DNA of 7,691 nucleotides from Phycisphaerae bacterium (GCA_016873375.1 VGXJ01000073.1:1-7691); one strand, 5' to 3'. Shown: positions 1-7,206, numbered from the stretch's first letter. Notes: a model not told the origin generated them from the letters alone. Program-made: numbers and translations.

Positions 1-137
1 TGTCAGTTGTTGTTCCCTCATCTGGATTCAGCAGCATCTTGGCTGCAAATCTGACCGGCATGTTGATGACAAGGAACATGGGCGATCCCAGGAACTACCA
101 CGTGCACATTTGCGTGAGAGATGAAACCTGGGGTTGA
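1..137. other. Left-edge stretch, short open frames of uncertain reality
   Basis: This stretch is visibly lower in GC than the block that follows it, so it may be native sequence next to an acquired block. Two frames are open to the window edge. On the minus strand an ATG at 79 begins MFLVINMPVRFAAKMLL and runs off the left edge, with a GGGA about six bases upstream that could serve as a ribosome binding site. On the plus strand a frame entering at 3 stops at 135-137 and contains DPRNYHVHICVRDETWG. Both have similar third-position GC, roughly 60%, so codon use does not decide between them. Neither fragment is recognised. Sequence further left is needed to tell which one is a gene. Confidence 0.25.
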
Positions 138-325
138 CGGCAGAGGCCCAGCCGGGCGCTCTCTTCGTCGTACGGCAGGTCACCGCGGATCGCAGTGATC
201 GCGTCCCAGCTGTCGTGCAGGTGCGCGGTCAGAAGCGCGGTCAGTACCGGATCGGTGATCTCCGCGCGCTTCGGGCGCGCGAGGCAATCGTTCCGCGCGA
301 TCGTGGCCGCGAGGCGCGTCGCCAA
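95..325 (-). pseudogene. Coding-like fragment of unknown protein, minus strand
   Basis: The minus-strand frame reads naturally between about 325 and 140, including LARPKRAEITDPVLTALL and HLHDSWDAITAIRGDLPYDE. Almost every codon there ends in G or C, as expected for a real gene in a GC-rich genome. The frame stays open to the right of the TTG at 325 for some distance without a convincing start. On the left it loses coding character near 135, where the GC content of the DNA also drops. I read it as a broken gene piece within a patchwork of mobile-element debris. The protein is not recognised. It could be a shadow of a plus-strand frame, but no plus-strand frame over 140-320 looks better. Confidence 0.3.
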
Positions 326-327
326 GC

Positions 328-626
328 ATGCGGCTGCCAGCGACCGTGCGCGTCGGATGGGCCGCCTGGGCCGACAGGCGTGCGTGGGCGTCGACCCTGA
401 TCGCCGCGGATCCGCTGCTGCGCAAGTACGCGTCGTGGAACGACGGGGAACGCGAGGCCTTCGGATGCTCGCTCTCGATCGATTTCGACGAGTCGATCGC
501 GCGGCGCACGTTCGCGGACTGGCTGCGCGGCGCTCGCCACATCAAGCAGCGGCACCCGCCCGTCGCGGTGCGCTTCTTCGCTCCCGAGGGCACCGCCGTC
601 TCGGTGACGGCGCGCTGCCCCTCCCT
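328..626 (+). pseudogene. Coding-like fragment of unknown protein, plus strand
   Basis: Plus-strand frame 1 from 328 to about 620 has extremely high third-position GC and natural composition. It includes LIAADPLLRKYASWNDGERE, DFDESIARRTFADWLRGA and VAVRFFAPEGTAVSVT. After about 626 the frame remains open but turns into a low-quality run rich in Pro, Thr and Arg. There the real coding signal switches to frame 3, where the transposase tail starts. No ribosome binding site or convincing start is visible. I do not recognise the protein. It is most likely the remains of a gene cut by the IS3-type element or by a later deletion. The abrupt frame change near 626-651 marks the junction. Confidence 0.35.
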
Positions 627-650
627 TGCCCTTGGCGCGGCGCGCACCCC

Positions 651-902
651 GAGGCCTTCCACTGGTACAACCACCGCCACCACCACGCGTCGATCGCGCA
701 CTTCACCCCCGCGGAGGTCCACACCGGAAGGCACCTGGCGCTGCGCGAGGTGCGCCAGCGCGTCCTCGACAGAGCGTGGGACCTGCATCCGGAACGCTTC
801 GTCCGGGGCAGGCCGGTCGCCGAGGCCGTCCCCGGCGAGGTGTGGATCAACCGGGCCGAGCAGGAACCCGCAAGCAACGTGCCGCAGGCGGCGGCTTCAT
901 GA
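651..902 (+). pseudogene. IS3-type transposase, C-terminal remnant
   Basis: Frame 3 encodes the C-terminal end of an IS3-family (rve-type) integrase-like transposase. It begins at EAFHWYNHRHHHASIAHFTP, which matches the usual 'WYNxxHxHxxIxxxTPxxVH' block after the catalytic glutamate. It continues through HPERFVRGRP and ends with the typical VWIN near the C-terminus, stopping at 900-902. About 80 codons remain. The catalytic DDE core and the OrfA half are absent, and the preceding 350 bases in other frames are unrelated, so the gene is dead. The usual IS3-type terminal sequence follows the stop. The family call rests on pattern recognition; the exact IS name cannot be given. Confidence 0.8.
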
Positions 903-909
903 CCAAAAG

Positions 910-935
910 TGTCTCAAAGTCATTGACACGGTCCA
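910..935 (+). mobile_element. Probable right terminal sequence of the IS3-type remnant
   Basis: Eight bases after the transposase stop lies TGTCTCAAAGTCATTGACAC followed by GGTCCA. IS3-family elements usually have their terminal inverted repeat directly after the transposase stop and end in CA, which fits an element boundary at about 935. The segment also carries arms GTGTC and GACAC (909-913 and 925-929). No matching left-end copy was found between 1 and 650, so the element is truncated on its left. Composition drops after this point, consistent with a boundary between IS and flanking DNA. Confidence 0.45.
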
Positions 936-1061
936 CAGCCTCCTGCTCTGACCGCACTGCGGTCGCCGGCCTGTTCAAGCCAGCCACCGCGATGACCGAT
1001 ACCACGAAACCACGCATCCACACTGTCCATCTTATCTGTGTTCTCCGCGCCGTTGGCGCAC
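936..1061. other. Non-coding gap after the operon, two small inverted repeats
   Basis: No convincing gene is seen between the IS end and the stop of the ABC exporter gene. There are two perfect inverted repeats. GACCGC-ACT-GCGGTC lies at 950-964. GCGCC-GTT-GGCGC lies at 1047-1059, only a few bases past the exporter stop on the minus strand. Neither is followed by a T-rich tract on the minus strand, so neither is a standard intrinsic terminator. The second could still stall polymerase or protect the 3' end of the operon message. Confidence 0.4.
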
Positions 1062-3500
1062 TCATGTGCTTGCTCCGCCAACACCCCTACTTCGCATTCG
1101 AACACGCGCCCGCTGACGGGGAACCCACCCGGCACCCCGCTCGATGCTGAGCGATGTGGTAAGTAGACCTGCCGCCAGGACAATGCTCGCGATCGCACCA
1201 GCCCCAAGCATCATGGCCGACAGCGCGACGATCGAGGTGCCCTCGATGCCGCAGATCTGCGCCTCAAGCGGCAGGTAGGTCCACCTAGTCACTGTGAGGA
1301 AGCTCAGCCAGTCGGCAGCCTGCTCCGCGCTGCTGTGCCAGGTCTTGAAGAAGAGGTCGTAGTGCTCGGGATCGCGTGCAAGCCCGTTTGACAGGCACTT
1401 CTCCGAATACAGGAACTGCGGCAGCGTGACCAGCACCGACACGAGAACTGCGATCGACTCGGCCTTGCGGCGCGCGAACGAGCACGCCGCCGCAATCGTG
1501 AGTCCAAGTAGCCCACCCAACAGGCCTGCGGCCCAGAACGCGATGATGGTTGAATGCCAGTGGAGGTGCGTTGTGCGGGTTGCCTTGGCCCAGTCCGTGT
1601 ACTGACCGTCGAAGTCCAGCCCCGGCCGCCATCCATCGAGCGACATCCAGTGGAACGGCACTGTCATGACGACCGCGCCGATGGCCGAAGACACGAGCAC
1701 AAAGCACGCGCGGGCCAGCACTTGGCGGAGCGGAGATGTGCCGTCGAGATCCTCCCGGCGGATCACATCGATGTCCTTCAGAAGGTCGCGCACAGACTGG
1801 TTGATGCCCAGCCAGAAAATCGCGACGAGCCCAATGGCAAGACGCTCCTCCCGGAAGTTCCCTGATCCAAGGCGAACCATGATCCCCAGAGCTAGAGGAA
1901 GCGCGATGAACGCGAGCAGCGCCGGCACTGGCGTGTTGATCCACTGGCGGAACCCGCGTGCCACCAGCTCCACAAACCGCGGTCTTGGAGCTCTTGCCTT
2001 GTCCCGGCGCAGCGCCGCCGCTTCTGACGCCTCTAGTGGCTGGTGCCGGGAGATGAGCGCCTCGACCCGCGCTGCGGATGCAGCCACAGCATCCGATCCC
2101 TCGATGGTTGCCGCAATCTCGGCACCGTCCGCACCCCACCGCACAGCCACGCACTTGTCGGCGAACTGCAGGGCGTCAAGCGAATGGGTGACCACCACCA
2201 CTGCGCACCCCTGATGGGCGAGCCTGCGCAAGAGCTGCATGGTCCTGCGCTCGTTGTCGAAGTCGAGGCCTGTCGTCGGCTCGTCCAGGATGACCAGATC
2301 CGGGTCACCAACGAGTCCCAGCGCGAGGTTCACCCGTCGACGCTGTCCACCCGAGAGGTGTCCCACGAGTTTCCCGGCGTGCGACTCCAGCCCGACAGAC
2401 TGCAGCAGCGACGCGACCTGCTCCAACACGGCCTTGCGCGTTCGTGCGGTCCCGCGGTTCGATGGGTGCAGGAGGTACGCGTACTCCACTGCCTGCCACA
2501 CCGTCAGCTCATGCAGCACCGCGTCATCCTGCGGGATGTAGGCGACGCGCGACTGAATGTGGTATGCGAACTGCGGGAGCTGGTGCGACTCGTAGACCTT
2601 GCACTGGCCATCGGCCCGTACGGTCATACTGCCGCCGGTTGGCGTGAGGATTCCCGCGATCATCCGCACAAGGGTCGTCTTGCCTGAGCCGGAGCCGCCA
2701 ACGATCGCAGCAAGCTCGCCGGACTTGAATGCAACCGTGAAGTTGCGGACCCGCTTGGCCAGGGACAGTTCAGCGGCCGAGATCTCGAACGAGCCCACCT
2801 CGGGCGCCTGCACGAATCCCCGCTCCAGGCCACTCCACCGCCAGGCGTATCGCGCTGTGCTGACGATGTCGCCTGGCCTTATGAGCTCGGTCGCGAACGG
2901 CTCGCCATTGAGCCGTACGCCTGTGGCATCAAGGCACACCGCACGGAGGCAGTTGTCCTCACGCGGGATCAGTCGCAGCGCCGGCGACTCCAGGTTTCGC
3001 TCGAGGGTCCCGCCTTCGGAAGCCGCCACGTCGATGCTGACGCCCACCTCAAGCCGAACGAGCGACTCGCGCTCGCCACCGCAACGTGTCGAATGCGGAG
3101 GTACAGCCAAGTCAAGGTCTGCGACGAAGCCGACCCCGTCACCTTGGCCATCCGTGCTCACCTGCCGGCTACCTCCGAGCGCGACCCAGGGAACCAGCAC
3201 GGTGCCCCCGCCCGACTCGCCAGCAGTGCGGAGGAATCGCACGGCGATCACGCCAGCGCTTGAGAGCCGCGCCTCCATTGCGATGCCATCGGCGATCGAG
3301 GCGACTGTCCCGACCGGGACCGACTGGCGCGCGAGCCCTCCCCGGCGCTTCAGGATGACATGAAGCGCTGCTGGATCACAGCGGCCCCCGGACTGGCAGC
3401 CCAACAAGGACGCGGCTTCGAGCGAGTGGCCACACGGCGCACGCACGCGCGCGTCGGGCCACCATCGAGGCGCCCTGCACTCGGTGCAGTAGCGGTACAT
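1062..3500 (-). CDS. Zinc ribbon / FHA-like / ABC-2 (ABCG-type) exporter fusion
   Basis: This 812-aa protein is an ATP-driven membrane exporter; its substrate is unknown. Residues 1-25 form a zinc-ribbon-like module (C5, C8, C23, H25). Residues 45-165 are beta-rich and unassigned. Residues 175-222 look like the second half of an FHA domain (GVRLNGEP followed by RPGD). The ATPase spans about 240-465: Walker A GGSGSGKTT at 268-276, Q-loop Q324, signature LSGGQ 382-386, Walker B DLVILDEP 401-408, GLD 411-413 and switch H439. All key residues are present, so it should be active. Residues 525-780 hold about six hydrophobic segments (for example 525-542, 597-614, 650-672, 682-698, 755-780), giving an ABCG-like half transporter that should dimerise. 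The ATG lies 3 bases after the previous stop and has only a weak AAGG upstream, suggesting translational coupling. The order FHA-ATPase-permease resembles mycobacterial Rv1747. Confidence 0.93.
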   Translation of the reverse strand: MYRYCTECRAPRWWPDARVRAPCGHSLEAASLLGCQSGGRCDPAALHVILKRRGGLARQSVPVGTVASIADGIAMEARLSSAGVIAVRFLRTAGESGGGTVLVPWVALGGSRQVSTDGQGDGVGFVADLDLAVPPHSTRCGGERESLVRLEVGVSIDVAASEGGTLERNLESPALRLIPREDNCLRAVCLDATGVRLNGEPFATELIRPGDIVSTARYAWRWSGLERGFVQAPEVGSFEISAAELSLAKRVRNFTVAFKSGELAAIVGGSGSGKTTLVRMIAGILTPTGGSMTVRADGQCKVYESHQLPQFAYHIQSRVAYIPQDDAVLHELTVWQAVEYAYLLHPSNRGTARTRKAVLEQVASLLQSVGLESHAGKLVGHLSGGQRRRVNLALGLVGDPDLVILDEPTTGLDFDNERRTMQLLRRLAHQGCAVVVVTHSLDALQFADKCVAVRWGADGAEIAATIEGSDAVAASAARVEALISRHQPLEASEAAALRRDKARAPRPRFVELVARGFRQWINTPVPALLAFIALPLALGIMVRLGSGNFREERLAIGLVAIFWLGINQSVRDLLKDIDVIRREDLDGTSPLRQVLARACFVLVSSAIGAVVMTVPFHWMSLDGWRPGLDFDGQYTDWAKATRTTHLHWHSTIIAFWAAGLLGGLLGLTIAAACSFARRKAESIAVLVSVLVTLPQFLYSEKCLSNGLARDPEHYDLFFKTWHSSAEQAADWLSFLTVTRWTYLPLEAQICGIEGTSIVALSAMMLGAGAIASIVLAAGLLTTSLSIERGAGWVPRQRARVRMRSRGVGGAST

Positions 3501-3503
3501 CGT

Positions 3504-4742
3504 TCACCGAACCTTGGTCACAGTCGTCTTGCCGAACACCTTGAAGGAGGGCCGCACGCGCATCTCCATCTCGAAGAGCAAGTGATCGACCGACCGTTCG
3601 CGGTAGTCCACCGTTCCGAATCCTCCGAGCTTGGTCACCACGCCATCCTTGTCGGACAGCTCAAAGCGGGCCTCATCGAGATTGACCTCACCCGTGACCG
3701 CCTTGCCGTCAGCAGCCGATCCCACCGTGATTCGCTGAGGCCCGTCGATTGACACGTTCCTGACAATGCCGCCAGACGGGTCTGGCGAGTCGTTCACTCG
3801 CTTGAGTTTCACGCTCGTGTCAATGATGACTCCGCGGAGTCGTGGGTCGATCATCGATCCGAGATTGTCTGCCCGAACATACCATGACGCGCCTACCTCG
3901 CGTGCACGGTTCGGGAAGATGTAGTGATCCGAGAGTGCGTTGGCACGTGTGATCACGTTCGCCTCGTGATCACTGAGAGTGCAGCCGATCGGCTCGACCC
4001 TCACAATGCCCTTACCATCTTCGAAGGTGAGGCTCACCTTCTTCCCATCGAGCATTGCAAAGTCCGGGCGGGGCAGAATTAAGCGGAGGCCCTTGCTGAC
4101 ATCGAGCATGCCGCCGAGTTCGAGGTACTCGTCGATCCCTCGAAGCACCCTTAGTGCCTCAGGAGGCACTTCCCACTGCTTGCCGTTCACACGGTCAATC
4201 CAGTCCTTCGTGCCCAGCGTGGTAGCGCCAAGAGTACCGGCACAGAGGTCGACAATCCCGCCAACGAGAGATGACACCAGCCAGGCCTGCCCCTCGGTGA
4301 GTTCAAGCCCTGCGCTGACCGCATCGTAGTTGACCACCTCCTTAAAGGTGAATGAGCGCTCCTCAACGATTGTGCGTCCGTCGTTGGAGATCACGTCCCC
4401 CGTCGATGTGAGCACCCAGGTGAGGTTGAACTTCCCGGACCCCTTAAGACCCCAGTCCTTGAGGTAGCCATCGCCCGACACCTGAGCGACGGTCTCCGTC
4501 TCGTAGCGGTGACCTGGTCTTCGGATGTTGATGATGACCGTGGAATCATTGACCTCGGTATAGCGCTCGGCATCGGGCTCGATCACCCGCGGCCCTTCCT
4601 CCTGCACAAGGTCAGCCGGAATCGGCGGCGGGGGAGGCGGCGGTGGAGGCGGCTCGTTCATGAGGTGCCGGATCACGACCACGAGCACCACCACTCCCAC
4701 CAGCCCTGCCACCACGTACCCAACTCGAGTCATATTGCTCAT
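3504..4742 (-). CDS. Membrane-anchored exported protein with polyproline linker, unknown function
   Basis: This 412-aa protein is not recognised. Residues 1-7 are short and weakly charged. Residues 8-24 form one hydrophobic helix (VGYVVAGLVGVVVLVVVI), then R25 and H26. Ten consecutive prolines follow at 31-40. The rest (45-412) is soluble, rich in beta-strand-like alternation and acidic residues, and low in cysteine. This fits an uncleaved signal anchor with a long extracytoplasmic domain on a stiff proline spacer, though orientation was not proved. The ATG at 4742 is supported by GGGAG five bases upstream. The gene sits 34 bases after the first operon gene and 3 bases before the exporter gene, so it is most simply an accessory or periplasmic partner of that exporter. 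The proline run should make translation depend on elongation factor P. Confidence 0.85.
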   Translation of the reverse strand: MSNMTRVGYVVAGLVGVVVLVVVIRHLMNEPPPPPPPPPPIPADLVQEEGPRVIEPDAERYTEVNDSTVIINIRRPGHRYETETVAQVSGDGYLKDWGLKGSGKFNLTWVLTSTGDVISNDGRTIVEERSFTFKEVVNYDAVSAGLELTEGQAWLVSSLVGGIVDLCAGTLGATTLGTKDWIDRVNGKQWEVPPEALRVLRGIDEYLELGGMLDVSKGLRLILPRPDFAMLDGKKVSLTFEDGKGIVRVEPIGCTLSDHEANVITRANALSDHYIFPNRAREVGASWYVRADNLGSMIDPRLRGVIIDTSVKLKRVNDSPDPSGGIVRNVSIDGPQRITVGSAADGKAVTGEVNLDEARFELSDKDGVVTKLGGFGTVDYRERSVDHLLFEMEMRVRPSFKVFGKTTVTKVR

Positions 4743-4747
4743 GAATG

Positions 4748-4752
4748 CTCCC
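4748..4752 (-). promoter_or_regulatory. Ribosome binding site of the 412-aa gene
   Basis: GGGAG on the minus strand ends five bases before the ATG at 4742, close to optimal spacing. It supports this start over the in-frame ATG three codons later (residue M4). The same GGGAG core occurs ahead of the first operon gene. Confidence 0.65.
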
Positions 4753-4776
4753 GTCTAGTTGCGAACCATTGCTCGA

Positions 4777-7125
4777 TCACTGCCCCTGCACGCGTTCCAA
4801 AGTCGCGCTGATTACCCCCGCTGAGCCTTGCTGAGCTTCGACCCTGACCCCACTACCTGTGAACACAAGGTGACCCCTGCAGAGCAGAGGGTCATCTCCA
4901 TAGCCATCCTCCCACACGGCGATCTCAATCCTACGGCCGTCTGGAACGTAGAGCTCGCCAAGCTGCTCTGCCTCCGGAATCATGAACACGAGCTGCCGAT
5001 CGTAGTTCTCGTCCATCTCTTCATCTGCATTAGTAACCACCGGATAGCTACGTGTGATCTTCGCGATCCAGTCGTCACCGAACCGGTCCGGCACCTTGGC
5101 GCGCAAGCGAATGACGATCGCATTCACGTTGGGGTACTTATTGATGACGGCCATGCCATCAAGTCCAAGTTCCTCAGCCACATGGTTGTAGTGCCATTGT
5201 GCGCGATACTGCTTGTTGCGCTGGCCCTCCTGCAAGCCTTGGATACGCACTTCAACCATCTGGTTGATCTCGCTATTCACCACCCCACCAACAAGGAGGG
5301 AAAGCTCCGTCATCGCGTGGCTGAACGGCGGAACGCGCGTGTGGCCCTCCGCATCCATCACGGCTGCCACGTACGCCGCGACAACCGGCTTGGCCAGAGA
5401 CACAACACCCTCGCGTGGGAATGCCTGGGAATCCTTGCTGACCACTCCATGCCAGTCCAAGACATCCTTCGCAATCTCGGCCAGTGGCTCCTTTTTGCCG
5501 AGTCGTTCCGTTACACGGGTCTCCTGTGCGGTTGCCACACGTGCTGCACGGCTATGCAACTCCCCGCGCATCCACTCGGTTATGTCTGGTGCACGCAGCT
5601 GGCTACACACTTTATCAGCCGCGAACAATAGGGCGTCTCTGCGGACCAGATCCTCCGTCTGCGTGTCTAGTTCCGCCAGTAGGGCCTCCTCGAGCGGACG
5701 ACGGGCCTCCTCGATGCGGGGCTTGGCCTCATCTTTATGCTGTCGCAGTTTGCCGCCAAGCACCACGTCTCCGGGGTCGTCGTCCAGGTACTTCTTGAGT
5801 GCGGCGACGTATTCGTCGATCTGTCGCCGGGGTGCGCCTTGGTCGAGGGGTGCTGGCCTGATCTCTCGCCAGCGGGCCTCATCCCCGGCAGCCCGGAGTC
5901 GGTCCAGTAGCGGATCCGTGCCGAGGCCCATGTCCCGAAGCGCACGAGCGGCAGCCACAATCTCTTGGTAGGACGCGCTCTCCTTTGCCAGCACGGTCTC
6001 GGCACGCACCTGGGCGAGTTTGATCTCGAGTTGACCGACGGCGACGGTGGCGTGCTCGGCGAAGGGCCTGTGCTGCTTGAGCAGCCCAGCAATGGCATTC
6101 TCCATCTCGATGCCCCCAGTGGCAGGCCGCGCGATCATCTCCTCGGCTCTTCGCTTCCACTCGGACTGCTCCTGAGCGCACTGCACCTTGAGGCGCGTCA
6201 GGCGGTCGTGCGACGCCCCGCGCCAGAAGACCAGCATCGGGTGCTGCTGCAGGAGCGCACTGAGATCGGCGCTGCGCTGAAACACATCGATGTCTGAGCG
6301 CTCCTCGATCGCTCGCACGCGCGCCGCAATGCGCGCATCGATCCATGCCATCGACGCGACCACGATCGCCGCACACGACAGTGCCGCGATCGCCGTCGTC
6401 CAAAGGATCCGACGCGGACGGAGTACACCGAGCGATGACAGTGCCTCGCCCGCAGTCGCGAAGGCCGGCGGTGCATGTCCAGCGAGCCGCTTCAGGAACT
6501 CCCCGAACTCCCTCGGACATGCTGCGATCGCCTCGTAGGCCGCCGGATCCCGCATGGTGGGCTCGCGCCCAAGTGCCATTGTCCAAGCGACGTCGTATGC
6601 AGCGCTTTGCCATGTCCTGCCAGGCTCATCCACCCAGAGGCAGCGGTCGAGAATGTTCAGGACCCATCGCCCACGCTTGTCACGCGCCAACCAGTCCACT
6701 CCCGCCGGCCCAGGTACCGACCCGCTCGCGAAGAGCTTGAGTACCCGCAGCGCTCCTCGCAGTGCGTCTTTGCACTCTTTTGCCGTGGCACGACCGGCAC
6801 GACCGGTCACGGTGACCGACATACGGCGTGCGGCATGTTCCTCGAAGACAGCGCTCACGATCAGCCATGTGCCACGGACACCGTCGGACGAGGCGCTGAC
6901 TAGAGTCACGTTCAACTCTCGCCCCAGCTCGTTGAGCACATTCTCCAAACGCTGTAGGCGCCCCCTGCCCGCGGCACCAGGATCTGCGAAGATCAGGACA
7001 GCCGGCGAGCCATCCCAAGTGCAGGAGCACTTGAAGACCTCGCCTGCTAGCTCGGCAGCGCGGTGACCCGAAACCACGGCTTGCGGCGGAAGGTCTGCAG
7101 GTAGGCGCGGCTTGTCCGGTGGCAT
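4777..7125 (-). CDS. Single-pass membrane protein with degenerate Ser/Thr kinase-like domain
   Basis: This 782-aa protein opens the operon. Residues 20-232 follow the layout of a protein kinase: a small lobe with GEVFKCSCTWDGSPAVLIFA where the ATP loop and VAIK strand would lie, an alpha-C-like helix, a WLIVSAVFEE strand, then GVDWLARDKRGRWVLNILD in place of HRD...DFG, and a C-lobe ending with a sequence like 'exxxSLGVL'. The lysine of VAIK, the HRD aspartate and the DFG triad are not visible, so it would be a pseudokinase. A transmembrane helix spans 240-260. Residues 265-560 are charged, helical and partly coiled-coil-like (for example 315-400 and 465-535). Residues 600-782 form a mixed domain of unknown fold. 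By topology the kinase-like part is cytoplasmic and the remaining 520 residues are outside. The ATG at 7125 has a GGGAG 11 bases upstream. The pseudokinase call is inference; the gene and its topology are firm. Confidence 0.85.
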   Translation of the reverse strand: MPPDKPRLPADLPPQAVVSGHRAAELAGEVFKCSCTWDGSPAVLIFADPGAAGRGRLQRLENVLNELGRELNVTLVSASSDGVRGTWLIVSAVFEEHAARRMSVTVTGRAGRATAKECKDALRGALRVLKLFASGSVPGPAGVDWLARDKRGRWVLNILDRCLWVDEPGRTWQSAAYDVAWTMALGREPTMRDPAAYEAIAACPREFGEFLKRLAGHAPPAFATAGEALSSLGVLRPRRILWTTAIAALSCAAIVVASMAWIDARIAARVRAIEERSDIDVFQRSADLSALLQQHPMLVFWRGASHDRLTRLKVQCAQEQSEWKRRAEEMIARPATGGIEMENAIAGLLKQHRPFAEHATVAVGQLEIKLAQVRAETVLAKESASYQEIVAAARALRDMGLGTDPLLDRLRAAGDEARWREIRPAPLDQGAPRRQIDEYVAALKKYLDDDPGDVVLGGKLRQHKDEAKPRIEEARRPLEEALLAELDTQTEDLVRRDALLFAADKVCSQLRAPDITEWMRGELHSRAARVATAQETRVTERLGKKEPLAEIAKDVLDWHGVVSKDSQAFPREGVVSLAKPVVAAYVAAVMDAEGHTRVPPFSHAMTELSLLVGGVVNSEINQMVEVRIQGLQEGQRNKQYRAQWHYNHVAEELGLDGMAVINKYPNVNAIVIRLRAKVPDRFGDDWIAKITRSYPVVTNADEEMDENYDRQLVFMIPEAEQLGELYVPDGRRIEIAVWEDGYGDDPLLCRGHLVFTGSGVRVEAQQGSAGVISATLERVQGQ

Positions 7126-7136
7126 AGAGTGATGAA

Positions 7137-7141
7137 CTCCC
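7137..7141 (-). promoter_or_regulatory. Ribosome binding site of the 782-aa gene
   Basis: GGGAG on the minus strand lies 11 bases before the ATG at 7125. The spacing is longer than ideal, which suggests modest translation initiation. No better site lies between it and the ATG. Confidence 0.45.
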
Positions 7142-7150
7142 GTGGAAGGC

Positions 7151-7167
7151 AGCGCGCCGTTCGCGCT
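7151..7167. promoter_or_regulatory. Inverted repeat in the operon leader
   Basis: AGCGCG-CCGTT-CGCGCT is a perfect six-base-arm inverted repeat placed just downstream of the predicted transcription start. It could be a protein-binding operator or a small hairpin at the 5' end of the message. The position is seen; the function is inferred. Confidence 0.35.
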
Positions 7168-7169
7168 AG

Positions 7170-7177
7170 CCCCCCCC
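7170..7177. repeat. Homopolymer tract, C8 (G8 on the transcribed sense strand)
   Basis: Eight cytosines in a row on the plus strand are eight guanines on the minus strand, starting immediately after the TATAAA box and covering the likely transcription start. Such tracts change length easily by slippage and are also prone to sequencing error. The tract lies outside any coding frame. Confidence 0.8.
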
Positions 7178-7206
7178 TTTATACTGCATTCGGGGTACCG
7201 CGTCCA
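7178..7206 (-). promoter_or_regulatory. Sigma-70-like promoter of the operon, -35 inside the IS end
   Basis: On the minus strand TGGACG (7206-7201) and TATAAA (7183-7178) are separated by exactly 17 bases. TATAAA matches five of six bases of TATAAT, and TGGACG four of six of TTGACA. Transcription would begin near 7171, giving a leader of about 46 bases before the ATG at 7125. The -35 box lies within the putative terminal sequence of the IS3-type remnant and the -10 lies at or beyond its edge. This is the arrangement of a hybrid promoter formed by an IS insertion. Confidence 0.5.

Noticed and set aside
180..788. Minus-strand 202-codon open frame across the IS remnant
   Set aside because: Its composition is Arg/Ala-rich and low in complexity, and it is antisense to the recognised transposase tail over 651-788.
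950..964. GACCGC-ACT-GCGGTC as the operon terminator
   Set aside because: No T-rich tract follows on the minus strand and it is about 100 bases past the last stop codon.
2043..3363. Several plus-strand open frames of 100-254 codons
   Set aside because: They lie antisense to the ABC ATPase gene, whose motifs are all intact. High GC makes such shadows common.
4828..5631. Long plus-strand open frame of 267 codons
   Set aside because: It lies opposite the well-supported 782-aa gene, has no ribosome binding site and is rich in His and Cys in a way typical of antisense shadow frames.
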